Shown here piece after piece: positions 41,711 through 49,477 of a stretch of 64,000 bases of DNA. Each line of letters opens with the position of its first letter. Position 1 is the first letter of the stretch. The translations under genes and the position numbers were made by a program. Source of the DNA: Alcanivorax sediminis. GTDB lineage: Bacteria; Pseudomonadota; Gammaproteobacteria; Pseudomonadales; Alcanivoracaceae. Below the pieces are notes generated by a model. It made no database searches. It worked only from the letters and a program-made list of their open reading frames with translations, and was not told the origin of the DNA. The stretch covers positions 1,984,001 through 2,048,000 of the forward strand of contig NZ_WIRE01000001.1 in the NCBI RefSeq assembly GCF_009601165.1, read 5' to 3'.

Positions 41711-43072
41711 ATGAGTAATAGCTCTGGCACCAAGGACATGAAAGCGTGGCTGGAAGGTGAACGAAGTGGCCTTTCTCTCGCGCTGAATACGGCTCGTGGA
41801 GGTTTGCGAGTTGCTGAGACCCTGGGTGTGATTGGCCGTCAGGGGTTGGGCTGGCTTCTGGGCAATCGCCCGCCAATACCGGCTTTGTTGCGTACCACCT
41901 TCGAATCTTTGGGTACTACTTACATCAAGCTCGGTCAGTTTATTGCCAGCTCACCCTCGATTTTCCCCGAGGAGTATGTGGAAGAATTCCAGCGCTGTCT
42001 GGACCGCACACCACCACTACCTTTTCATTACATCCGGGAAACGATTGAGCAGGAATTAGGGCAAACTCTGGAACAGCTGTACCAGTCGGTAGACCCCAAG
42101 CCATTGGCCAGTGCGTCCATTGCTCAGGTTCATTGCGCCAAGCTCAAAAACGGTCAGGATGTAGTGATTAAGGTTCAGCGTCCTGGCGTGCGTAATGTTT
42201 TGCTCACGGACTTTAATTTTCTATACCTTGCTGCCCGAATTACCGAGCGACTGGCCCCTGGGTTGTCAAAGTCGGCCATCTCTGGAGTGATTGAAGAGTT
42301 GCAGGCTGGCATGCTGGAAGAGTGCGACTTCATCAAGGAAGCGAATAACCTCAAGGCCTTTAATGTTTTCCTGAAGGATACCGGTAACACCAGTGCGGTA
42401 GCGCCGGAGCCGGTCATGTCGCATACCACCGGTAAGGTGCTCACCATGGAGCGCTTCTTTGGTGTGCCTCTGACGGATATGAATGTCCTGCGTAAGTATA
42501 CCGACGACCCCGCCCAGACACTGATTTCAGCGTTGAATACCTGGTTTTCCAGTCTCATGCTCTGCGACTTTTTCCATGCTGATGTGCATGCGGGCAATTT
42601 GATGCTGTTGGAAGATGGAAGGGTCGGGTTTATTGACTTTGGTATTGTCGGTCGTATCCGTCGCGAGGCCTGGGATGGTATGGCCAAGTTTTTTGATGCC
42701 ATCGGGCGTGGCGATATCCGCCAGATGGCGGAGGCCATGGCAGTGATCGGGATGACTCGCGAAAAAGTGGATGTGGATGCATTGACCCGGGATATCGAGA
42801 AGCTGCAAGGCGCTCTCGGTCAGGTGGATCCCTCTGCGTTGATCCAGGCCGACCGAAATGACAAGGAAGTGAACCGTCTGTTGATGGACCTGGTAAAGAT
42901 CGGCGAAGGCCACGGTATCCGTTTTCCTCGCGAGTTTGCGCTGCTGCTCAAGCAGTTCCTCTACTTTGACCGTTATGTGCAGGTGCTGGCGCCAGAGATG
43001 GATATGTTCAGTGACAGCCGGCTGGATATGTTCGGTGGGGTGGACGACCTGCCGGGCGGGTTGCTGCACTGA
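41711..43072 (+). CDS. ABC1/UbiB-family atypical kinase (453 aa)
   Basis: A 453-residue protein of the AarF/UbiB/ADCK family. The diagnostic KxGQ motif is YIKLGQFIASSPSIFPEEY; further motifs are ASIAQVHCAKLKNGQDVVIKVQRPG (alanine-rich loop and VIKVQ lysine), MLEECDFIKEANN (ExD), FFHADVHAGNLM and FIDFGIVG (the DFG metal site). It is shorter than UbiB (~540 aa) and lacks the C-terminal membrane helices, so it is more like the soluble paralogues of unknown substrate. UbiB-type proteins support ubiquinone synthesis or lipid handling through ATPase activity. It lies on the opposite strand in the middle of the binding-protein locus. Confidence 0.9.
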   Translation: MSNSSGTKDMKAWLEGERSGLSLALNTARGGLRVAETLGVIGRQGLGWLLGNRPPIPALLRTTFESLGTTYIKLGQFIASSPSIFPEEYVEEFQRCLDRTPPLPFHYIRETIEQELGQTLEQLYQSVDPKPLASASIAQVHCAKLKNGQDVVIKVQRPGVRNVLLTDFNFLYLAARITERLAPGLSKSAISGVIEELQAGMLEECDFIKEANNLKAFNVFLKDTGNTSAVAPEPVMSHTTGKVLTMERFFGVPLTDMNVLRKYTDDPAQTLISALNTWFSSLMLCDFFHADVHAGNLMLLEDGRVGFIDFGIVGRIRREAWDGMAKFFDAIGRGDIRQMAEAMAVIGMTREKVDVDALTRDIEKLQGALGQVDPSALIQADRNDKEVNRLLMDLVKIGEGHGIRFPREFALLLKQFLYFDRYVQVLAPEMDMFSDSRLDMFGGVDDLPGGLLH

Positions 43073-43073
43073 T

Positions 43074-43108
43074 AGCTACAAGCTACAAGCTACAAGCTAC
43101 AAGCTACA
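43074..43108. repeat. Five tandem copies of AGCTACA
   Basis: Exact head-to-tail heptamers starting one base after the UbiB-like stop codon and running into the following terminator. No protein or CRISPR character. Probably a slippage-prone intergenic repeat. Confidence 0.9.
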
Positions 43109-43140
43109 AAAAAACCGCACCCTTCGGGCGCGGTTTTTTT
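43108..43140. terminator. Bidirectional terminator with UUCG loop
   Basis: A-run, CCGC with GCGG, a small internal loop, CC-TTCG-GG, and a 7-base T-run (43134-43140). It serves the UbiB-like gene and the converging binding protein 3. Confidence 0.88.
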
Positions 43141-43170
43141 GTGCTTACCAGGTAGCCTGAAGCTCGCTCC

Positions 43171-44346
43171 TCATTCCACCGGATTCGCGCATTCCCCACG
43201 AGTCGGGTCCAGCTTGCAGCGAATCTTGCGTTGCAGGGTGAGCATGTCCGCGTCGTAGTAGCCTTGTGCCCGCAGTGTGAGCCTGGCCTCCTGCATCAGC
43301 ACTTCGTATTCCTGCTTGTCTTTGTCCGGAATTTCGATGAACCAGTGCTGGGGTACCTTGGCGGCTTCGATGTCCAGGCGTTCCTTGATCAGGTGATAGC
43401 TGTTGTAGAACTCTTCGCGAACCAGCTGTGCCACCTCATTGGGGAACTTGTCCTTTCTGCCGATCAGCTGCATGGAAATCTGTGCCAGAGGGTAATTGAT
43501 GATGCCGCCATCCGGTTGCAAACCCTTGTACAGTTCCAGCACTTCATAGGCCACCAGTGGGGCTGGCAACACATCCACGACACCATTGTTGAATTTGTTG
43601 GGTGCGGAGAGAATATCCGATGCCACTGGTGTTGCACCGATCTGGGACACCATTTCTGCCTGGGTGGGATCATAGTCCAGTACTGCCACGCGCTTGCCTG
43701 AGGCATTGGCGAGGGTGTTGATGCTTTTGTCATTCACAAAGACATAAGCGCCGCCGGCGGGGGCGATCCCGAGAATAACGTACTCGCCACTGACCATGTT
43801 GTCCGCGGATTTCGGGTTGGCCAGAACCTGCAGCAGGATGCGCATGTGTTCGTCGGTGGGCAGACCGCCGACAGAATCAATGGTGCCAGTGTAACGGTTG
43901 AACAGTCGGCCACGCAGGCCAGTCATCAATGCCGCATCACAGATGCCGGCTTTCAGGTCTTCGGCAATAACGGATTCATTCGTGTAGGCCTCGATATCCA
44001 GTTCGACGCCGTATTGCAGCAGCCGTGTACGCTGGTCTTCCGCGGCCTTGTAGATGGGGCCGACTCTGCCAGCCACATCCCAAATGCAGATTCGGCGCTT
44101 GAGGGGATCTGCGGCAGTGAAGCCGGCCGCTTTCTGCATGGCGTCGATGCGCTCATCGAGGCTGCGACTCTGGTCGTAAGCGATGGCACGTAATTTATCT
44201 GCCAGAGCTGGCGTTAGTTTGACCCCTGGAGCGAAGCGCTCCAGTTCAGCTTGCTGCGCGGGTGTCAGGTCCAGGCTGTCCTGGGCGTTAACAAAAAGTG
44301 AGGTGGCCAGCAGGGCGGTGGCAGTAAGAAGTTGCAAGATGCGCAC
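43171..44346 (-). CDS. Periplasmic solute-binding protein, paralogue 3 of 5 (long form)
   Basis: A 391-residue member with GTG start (GGAG upstream) and a signal peptide ending near NAQD. Between signal peptide and the ICIWDVAG segment it has a ~65-residue helical extension (DLTPAQQAELERFAPGVKL...), absent in paralogues 1 and 2. The signature is complete (GICDAALMTGLRGRLF, GTIDSVGGLP, GIAPAGGAYVFVNDK) with cysteines in RICIWD, GICDA, IRCK and GECAN. Downstream member of the 5-4-3 tandem. Confidence 0.85.
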   Translation of the reverse strand: MRILQLLTATALLATSLFVNAQDSLDLTPAQQAELERFAPGVKLTPALADKLRAIAYDQSRSLDERIDAMQKAAGFTAADPLKRRICIWDVAGRVGPIYKAAEDQRTRLLQYGVELDIEAYTNESVIAEDLKAGICDAALMTGLRGRLFNRYTGTIDSVGGLPTDEHMRILLQVLANPKSADNMVSGEYVILGIAPAGGAYVFVNDKSINTLANASGKRVAVLDYDPTQAEMVSQIGATPVASDILSAPNKFNNGVVDVLPAPLVAYEVLELYKGLQPDGGIINYPLAQISMQLIGRKDKFPNEVAQLVREEFYNSYHLIKERLDIEAAKVPQHWFIEIPDKDKQEYEVLMQEARLTLRAQGYYDADMLTLQRKIRCKLDPTRGECANPVE

Positions 44347-44371
44347 GGTGACTCCGTTTATGTTGGCTGTT

Positions 44372-44379
44372 TTATTGTT
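44372..44379 (-). promoter_or_regulatory. AACAATAA leader motif of binding protein 3
   Basis: Fits AANAANAA, 25 bases before the start codon. Candidate Hfq/Crc site. Confidence 0.35.
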
Positions 44380-44426
44380 AGTTATCTCATTGTGAACACG
44401 TGGGCGGGGGAGTCTCTGTCTCCGCT

Positions 44427-44449
44427 GCCATGACGCAGGGCGTCATGGC
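44427..44449 (-). terminator. Hairpin after binding protein 4
   Basis: A perfect 10-bp stem (GCCATGACGC at 44427-44436, GCGTCATGGC at 44440-44449) with a 3-base loop, 17 bases past the stop codon. No T-run: probably an mRNA-stabilising or attenuating hairpin. Confidence 0.55.
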
Positions 44450-44466
44450 CAACCTGCTGTTCGGAT

Positions 44467-45540
44467 TTACTCGGATTCCTGGCTGCATTCCGGTCGCTGC
44501 GGGTCTTCACTGCAACGAATGCGCTTCATGATGGACAGCATGGTGCCATCATAGTAGCCGGTTTCGCGCAGCTTAAGTCGTGCGGCACGCATCATGTCGT
44601 CGTATTCCATTTGATTTTGGGAGGAGACTTCAATCCACCAGTGTTCCGGAATTTTGTCTGCCTCTTTCTGTAGTGCGGTCTGGATGCTGGTGAAGCTATC
44701 TGCAGCCACATCCCTGATAAGTGAGGCGATCGCGGGTGGGAACTTGTCCGTGTGGGCGATGAGCTGCGCGGTCAGCTGTACTATCGGGTAATTCACAATG
44801 CCACCGTCGGGCTCCATTCCTTTGTACAGCTCCAGAACCTCATAGGCGATCAGCGGTGCGGGCAAAATATTCACTGTGCCATTGTTGAACAGGTTTGGGG
44901 CGGTGGCCAGATTGGTGGAGACCGCGGCTGCACCAATATGCGTGACCAGTTTCGACTGACCCGGGTCGAAATCCAGTACCGCCACTTTTTTTCCCGCAGC
45001 CTGCGCCAGCGAATTCATGCGCTTGTCGTCCACGAACAGATAGGCTGCGCCAGCCGGGGCCACGGCAAGGGTCTGGTACTTGTTGCTTACCATGTACTTG
45101 TCCAGGTTGGGATGGGCAAGCGTGCGCAGCAGGGTTTTCATGTGATCCAGGTTTGACAGGCCGCCAATGGCATCGATGGTGCCGGTGAAGCGGTTGAACT
45201 GCCGGGCGCGGAAACCACTCATTAATGCCGCATCACAGTGGCCATTCTTGAGTGAAGCCACCATCACGCCTTCATTGGTGAAGGCTTCCAGCGATATGTC
45301 GATATCGTAGCGCAGCAAATCCAGGCGCAGGTCGGTGGCGCCATTGAATACGGGGCCAGAGGTGCCGGAGATATCCCACAAGCAAATGTGGCGCTTGAAG
45401 GGTTCGCCCTCTTTAAGCCCCATTTCCTGGCGGGCAGCCTGGAGTTTTTTCTGTTGATCTTCTGTCAGGCTGAGACTCCAGCCTGCGGAACTCAGCAACG
45501 ACAGAACAAGAGCGATCATTAACGGTCTAAGCGAAGCCAT
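44467..45540 (-). CDS. Periplasmic solute-binding protein, paralogue 4 of 5
   Basis: A 357-residue member with a signal peptide (LMIALVLSLLSSAGWS) and a medium N-terminal extension (SLTEDQQKKLQAARQEMGL) before HICLWDISG. Signature: GHCDAALMSGFRARQF (RAR in place of RGR, as in paralogue 5), GTIDAIGGLS, AVAPAGAAYLFVDDK. Conserved cysteines in HICLWD, GHCDA, IRCS and PECSQ. It has no AANAANAA match in its leader. Lies between paralogues 5 and 3 with hairpins on both sides. Confidence 0.85.
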   Translation of the reverse strand: MASLRPLMIALVLSLLSSAGWSLSLTEDQQKKLQAARQEMGLKEGEPFKRHICLWDISGTSGPVFNGATDLRLDLLRYDIDISLEAFTNEGVMVASLKNGHCDAALMSGFRARQFNRFTGTIDAIGGLSNLDHMKTLLRTLAHPNLDKYMVSNKYQTLAVAPAGAAYLFVDDKRMNSLAQAAGKKVAVLDFDPGQSKLVTHIGAAAVSTNLATAPNLFNNGTVNILPAPLIAYEVLELYKGMEPDGGIVNYPIVQLTAQLIAHTDKFPPAIASLIRDVAADSFTSIQTALQKEADKIPEHWWIEVSSQNQMEYDDMMRAARLKLRETGYYDGTMLSIMKRIRCSEDPQRPECSQESE

Positions 45541-45622
45541 GAAAGGTCCTTCGTGAACATGTGTAACGCTTATATCATTGAAAAAACGCCGGGTGTTTTA
45601 CGTCTTGTATGACAATTGTACG

Positions 45623-45644
45623 GCTGCGCCGGGATTGGCGCAGC
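45623..45644 (-). terminator. Hairpin after binding protein 5
   Basis: GCTGCGCC (45623-45630) pairs with GGCGCAGC (45637-45644), 6-base loop, 23 bases beyond the stop codon. No T-run; attenuator or stabiliser. Confidence 0.5.
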
Positions 45645-45667
45645 GAGCGGGCTTTCCGTCAATCACC

Positions 45668-46831
45668 TCACTGGCTGCATTCGGCCCTTGCCGGGTCGAA
45701 CTTGCAGCGAATCTTGCGTTGCAGGCCCAGCATGTCGGCACTGTAATAGCCTCGCTCGCGCAGCGCCTTGCGGGCTTCACCCATCATGACTTCATATTCC
45801 TGCTTGTCCTTGTCGGGAATGGGGATCATCCATTTCTGGGGGACACGATCAATTTCCAGATTTAGTCTGTCGATGACCTGAGGATAGGCTTCAAAGGAGG
45901 CCTCTCGGATCAGCTGGGCGACCTCATTGGGGAATTTGTCCAGGCGACCGATCAGCTGCATGGTGAGCTGTGTCAGCGGGAAATCGACAATGCCGCCGTC
46001 CGGCTGCATGCCTTTGTAGAGTTCCAGGAGCTCATAGGCGATCAGTGGGGCGGGAAGGATATCAATCTGGCCATTATTGAATTTGTTGGGGGCGGAGACG
46101 ATGTCAGTGCTCACCGGTGTGGCCCCGATGGAGGCGACCATTTCAGCCTGGGTCTCATCGTAATCCAGTACCGCCACACGATGCCCTGCGGCTTTGGCCA
46201 GGGAGCTGATGCTGCGGTCATTCACGAAGATGTGGGCGGCTCCAGCAGGATAAACGCCCATTACGACATAATCGCCCTGCACCATGTAGCCTGCCTGCTT
46301 CGGGTGGGCCATCACTTGCAGCAAGGTGTGCATGTGCTTCTGGTCAGGGACGGCGCCAATGGCATCCACGCTGCCGGAATAGAGGTTGAACTGGCGCGCT
46401 CTCAAGCCGCTCATCAGGGCGGCGTCACAGCGGCCAGCCTTGAACTCTTCCACCATGACGGTCTCGCTGGTGTAGGGCTCCATTTTCAAATCGATACCGT
46501 ACTCCGTGGCCAGCGCACGTTGTTCCATGGCCGCGTTGAAGACCGGGCCGTTTCGCCCGGCGATGTCCCAGATGCAAATAGTCCGGCTGAAGGTTGCGCC
46601 TTTCGGCATCTGGTCTAGCCCAACCAGCTTGCTGATGGCCTTGAGTCGATCGCGTACGGGCATTTCCCGGGTGTAAAAGACGTCCGCCATTTGTTCCATG
46701 GTGCTGTCGGACAAGGTGGTGCCGGGGACCAGCTGCTGCAATTTTTCTTTCTGGGCATCGGTCAGGTTGGCAGCGCTTACCAGCGAGCAAAGCAGGCTCA
46801 TGGCAAGAAAAAGGGACAGGTGCTTATGCAT
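45668..46831 (-). CDS. Periplasmic solute-binding protein, paralogue 5 of 5 (long form)
   Basis: Start 46831 gives a clean signal peptide (MHKHLSLFLAMSLLCSLVSAA) and has GGAGA just upstream; the frame runs on to 46975 without a good site. The 387-residue product has the long N-terminal extension (NLTDAQKEKLQQLVPGTTL...), like paralogue 3. Signature: GRCDAALMSGLRARQF, GSVDAIGAVP, GVYPAGAAHIFVNDR; cysteines in TICIWD, GRCDA, IRCK and AECSQ. First gene of the 5-4-3 tandem, so the promoter for the group is probably just upstream, before 46880. Confidence 0.85.
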   Translation of the reverse strand: MHKHLSLFLAMSLLCSLVSAANLTDAQKEKLQQLVPGTTLSDSTMEQMADVFYTREMPVRDRLKAISKLVGLDQMPKGATFSRTICIWDIAGRNGPVFNAAMEQRALATEYGIDLKMEPYTSETVMVEEFKAGRCDAALMSGLRARQFNLYSGSVDAIGAVPDQKHMHTLLQVMAHPKQAGYMVQGDYVVMGVYPAGAAHIFVNDRSISSLAKAAGHRVAVLDYDETQAEMVASIGATPVSTDIVSAPNKFNNGQIDILPAPLIAYELLELYKGMQPDGGIVDFPLTQLTMQLIGRLDKFPNEVAQLIREASFEAYPQVIDRLNLEIDRVPQKWMIPIPDKDKQEYEVMMGEARKALRERGYYSADMLGLQRKIRCKFDPARAECSQ

Positions 46832-46851
46832 GGTTATCTCCGTACGCATGC

Positions 46852-46859
46852 TTGTTGTT
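46852..46859 (-). promoter_or_regulatory. AACAACAA leader motif of binding protein 5
   Basis: Fits AANAANAA, 20 bases before the start codon. Candidate Hfq/Crc site. Confidence 0.38.
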
Positions 46860-47013
46860 ATCGGTGTAACAAGTAGCACGCTAGCGCAGGGCGGGGGAGG
46901 GCTCCAGCGCGGGGAGTGACTGCGTTTGGGCAACTGGGTGTATGAAGATGTCAGAGGATATAAAAAGATGCGCATTGCGCCGGAAGGCCAGCGCTGGACG
47001 CTTGATGTAAATG

Positions 47014-47047
47014 AAAAAGGCGGAGGTGTTTTGCGGACACCTCCGCC
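47014..47047 (-). terminator. Terminator of yciK
   Basis: An 11-bp perfect stem (47019-47029 with 47037-47047), 7-base loop, and on the minus strand a T-run (47014-47018). Confidence 0.85.
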
Positions 47048-47083
47048 CTCTATGGCGCCATCATCGGAGCCAGTCGTCAGGCG

Positions 47084-47851
47084 TCATTTTGGCTGTGCAT
47101 CGATGGACTGGCCGTTGACGTCCTTGCTGGCCGGGCCAAGCAAGTACAGGTACGGGGCCATGATGTCTGCCGGGGTCTTGATGGTCATGGGGTCTTCGCC
47201 GGGGTAGGCCAGAGCACGCATATCGGTGCGGGTGCCGCCGGGGTTGATCGTGTTAACGCGAATGTTGCTGGTGTTCTGCAGCTCTTCCGCCAGCACCTGA
47301 GCCAGATTTTCAGTGGCAGCCTTGGATACCGCATAGGCGCCCCAGAAGGCGCGCCCCTTGCGGCCGACACTGGAAGACGTGAACAGAAGGCGTGCATCAT
47401 CGCTGGCGCGCAGTAACGGCAACATGGCCTGGGTCAGGTAGAACGCACTGTTGACGTTCACCTGCATCACCGACTCCCAGGTGCCCGTGCCGTACCGGTC
47501 CATGGGAGTGATGTCCCCCAGGATGGAGGCGTTGTGGAGAATGCCGTCCAGGCGACCAAATTCCTTTTCAAACAGGCTGGCCAGTTCCAGATAGTCCTCC
47601 GGGCGAGCCACGGCCAGATTCACCGGGGCCAAAGCGGGTTCCGGTCCGCCAGCAGCCTTGATCTCGTCATAGACCCGCTCCAGCTTTTCCTGGGTGCGAC
47701 CGAGCAGAACCACCGTGGCACCGTGGGCAGCCAGGGTGAGTGCGGCGGTGCGGCCGATGCCGGCGCCGGCACCAGTGACCAGGATGATGCGATCCTTGAA
47801 GGCATCTTCAGGACACTGGTAGGAGAGAGCGTCTTGTTGAATGTTGGTCAT
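47084..47851 (-). CDS. yciK: YciK-family short-chain dehydrogenase
   Basis: A 255-residue SDR oxidoreductase. It begins with the YciK-type N-terminus (YQCPEDAFKDRIILVTGAGAGIGR), with the cofactor motif TGAGAGIG, LHNASILG in place of NNAG, and the catalytic Ser-Tyr-Lys in FTSSSVGRKGRAFWGAYAVSKAA. Substrate unknown. The order ubiG-mupP-yciK is conserved in Pseudomonas; here yciK follows mupP after 86 bases. Confidence 0.92.
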   Translation of the reverse strand: MTNIQQDALSYQCPEDAFKDRIILVTGAGAGIGRTAALTLAAHGATVVLLGRTQEKLERVYDEIKAAGGPEPALAPVNLAVARPEDYLELASLFEKEFGRLDGILHNASILGDITPMDRYGTGTWESVMQVNVNSAFYLTQAMLPLLRASDDARLLFTSSSVGRKGRAFWGAYAVSKAATENLAQVLAEELQNTSNIRVNTINPGGTRTDMRALAYPGEDPMTIKTPADIMAPYLYLLGPASKDVNGQSIDAQPK

Positions 47852-47937
47852 GCTAAATCCTGTGAATCTTGCGCCAGAAGCCTGACGTCGGATGTTTTCA
47901 GACTGGGGGTGGAAAGGGCGTTCCTCTTTCCACTTGA

Positions 47938-48606
47938 TCAGCCACGAAGTGTTTGCAGCAGCGGTAACAGATCCGCGCCTTCTTCCAGATAGTAGGTGGC
48001 CTGCCAGTCGCGCGGGTCATCATCTGCATCGATGTAACCAAAAGCGGCCACGGCGGTGGCCATGCCCGCATTGTGGCCGGCCTGGATATCGCGAAGGTGA
48101 TCGCCCACGTACAAGCAGTTTGCCGGGGTCACCTTGTCGGCATTGGCGGCAATGAGCAGACCTTCCGGATCAGGCTTGCGCTGCTTCACGTCGTCAGGGC
48201 AGAGAACTGGGCCGACGCGCTCGTGCAGCCCCAGGCCTTCCAGTACCTTGTGGGTAAAACGCGACGGCTTGTTGGTGACAATGCCCCAGGGGATCTGATT
48301 GGCATCCATCCAGTCCAGCGCTTCAGCCATGCCCGGAAACAGCACGGTGTCCACAGCCAGATGCTGCTCATAGGCGTCCAGCAATTCATCCAGAAACGCA
48401 GGGAAGGTCAGATCATCGGGCCCTTTACCGAAACCCAACTCGGTGAGCGCACGCGCACCGTTGGACACATTAGCACGCACGGCAGAATAGGAGACTTCCG
48501 GTCGGCCATGTTTTTTCAGCAGGGTGTTCAGCACCGTATAAAAATCCGGTGCGGTGTCGATCAGGGTGCCGTCCAGATCGAAGTAAACGGCTTCAAGGCG
48601 TTCCAT
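47938..48606 (-). CDS. mupP: HAD phosphatase, N-acetylmuramic acid 6-phosphate phosphatase (MupP) type
   Basis: A 222-residue HAD-superfamily phosphatase: the nucleophile motif YFDLDGTLIDT at the N-terminus, VTNKPSRFT (motif II) and YVGDHLRDIQAGHNAGM (motif IV), with an alpha-helical cap. It resembles phosphoglycolate phosphatase, but its place between ubiG and yciK matches Pseudomonas mupP, whose enzyme dephosphorylates MurNAc-6-phosphate in the peptidoglycan recycling bypass. The name rests on synteny; phosphoglycolate phosphatase remains possible. Confidence 0.82.
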   Translation of the reverse strand: MERLEAVYFDLDGTLIDTAPDFYTVLNTLLKKHGRPEVSYSAVRANVSNGARALTELGFGKGPDDLTFPAFLDELLDAYEQHLAVDTVLFPGMAEALDWMDANQIPWGIVTNKPSRFTHKVLEGLGLHERVGPVLCPDDVKQRKPDPEGLLIAANADKVTPANCLYVGDHLRDIQAGHNAGMATAVAAFGYIDADDDPRDWQATYYLEEGADLLPLLQTLRG

Positions 48607-48685
48607 AGGGTTCTCTGTTCTTTTATCGTTGTTGCTTACGATGAAGGGGTGCTTACGGTGAAGACCTGAAAGCAGATGCGAGTAA

Positions 48686-48741
48686 CGAGTAACGAGTTTC
48701 GAAAGGCAAAACCGGTTTTGATCTTCGAAACTCGTTACTCG
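48686..48741. repeat. 18-bp inverted repeat with palindromic centre
   Basis: CGAGTAACGAGTTTCGAA (48686-48703) is repeated exactly in inverse at 48724-48741, with a 14-base palindrome (CAAAACCGGTTTTG, 48707-48720) between. An extra CGAGTAA unit lies to the left. Located between ubiG and mupP; a related element follows gyrA. Would form a long hairpin in the ubiG-mupP transcript. Confidence 0.85.
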
Positions 48742-48757
48742 CGACTCGAAACTGTGC

Positions 48758-49477
48758 TTAATCCCCCTTGCGGGCGTACATCAGGTAGTTCACCGACACG
48801 TCCCGGTTCAGCTTGTACACCTGTGTCAGCGGGTTATAGACCATGCCGGTGGTGTCTTTCACATCCAGTGCCGCGTCGCGGGCCCAGCCGGCCAGCTCCG
48901 AGGGCTTGATCAGCTTGGCGTATTCATGGGTGCCTCGGGGCAGGAGGCGCAGCACATATTCCGCACCCACGATGGCAAACATGAAGGCCTTGGGGTTGCG
49001 GTTGATGGTGCTGAAGAATACATGGCCACCGGGTTTGACCAGGGTAGCGCAGGCGCGGATCACGGATGATGGATCCGGCACGTGCTCCAGCATTTCCAGG
49101 CAGGTGACCACGTCGTATTGGCCGGCACGTTGTTCGGCAATGCGCTCTGCCGGGGTCTGCAGGTATTCCACCGCCACGCCCGCCTGCTCGGCATGAATCC
49201 TGGCTACTGCCAATGGGGCCTCGCCCATGTCGATGCCGGTCACCTCCGCGCCACGGCGGGCCATGCCTTCTGACAGGAGACCGCCGCCACAGCCGATATC
49301 GATCACTTTCTTGCCCGGCAGGCTGACGCGCTCATCGATATAGTTCAGGCGCAGCGGGTTGATGTCGTGCAGTGGGCGGAACTGGGAGTTTGGGTCCCAC
49401 CACTGTTCCGCCAGGGCATTGAATTTGGCGATTTCACCTGCGTCTACGTTGGGTACGGCATTCTGGGTATCAGTCAC
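48758..49477 (-). CDS. ubiG: Ubiquinone biosynthesis O-methyltransferase
   Basis: A 239-residue SAM methyltransferase for both O-methylation steps of ubiquinone synthesis. The GTG start at 49477 overlaps the amidohydrolase stop and yields the family N-terminus ([18 protein letters not shown]). Motifs: [33 protein letters not shown], and [12 protein letters not shown] with [13 protein letters not shown], the membrane-contact region. The frame extends to 49540 but those residues are atypical. Same order as Pseudomonas. Confidence 0.95.
   Translation of the reverse strand: MTDTQNAVPNVDAGEIAKFNALAEQWWDPNSQFRPLHDINPLRLNYIDERVSLPGKKVIDIGCGGGLLSEGMARRGAEVTGIDMGEAPLAVARIHAEQAGVAVEYLQTPAERIAEQRAGQYDVVTCLEMLEHVPDPSSVIRACATLVKPGGHVFFSTINRNPKAFMFAIVGAEYVLRLLPRGTHEYAKLIKPSELAGWARDAALDVKDTTGMVYNPLTQVYKLNRDVSVNYLMYARKGD

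Noticed and set aside
43074..43108. CRISPR-like direct repeats
   Set aside because: The units are contiguous heptamers without spacers, and no cas gene is present.
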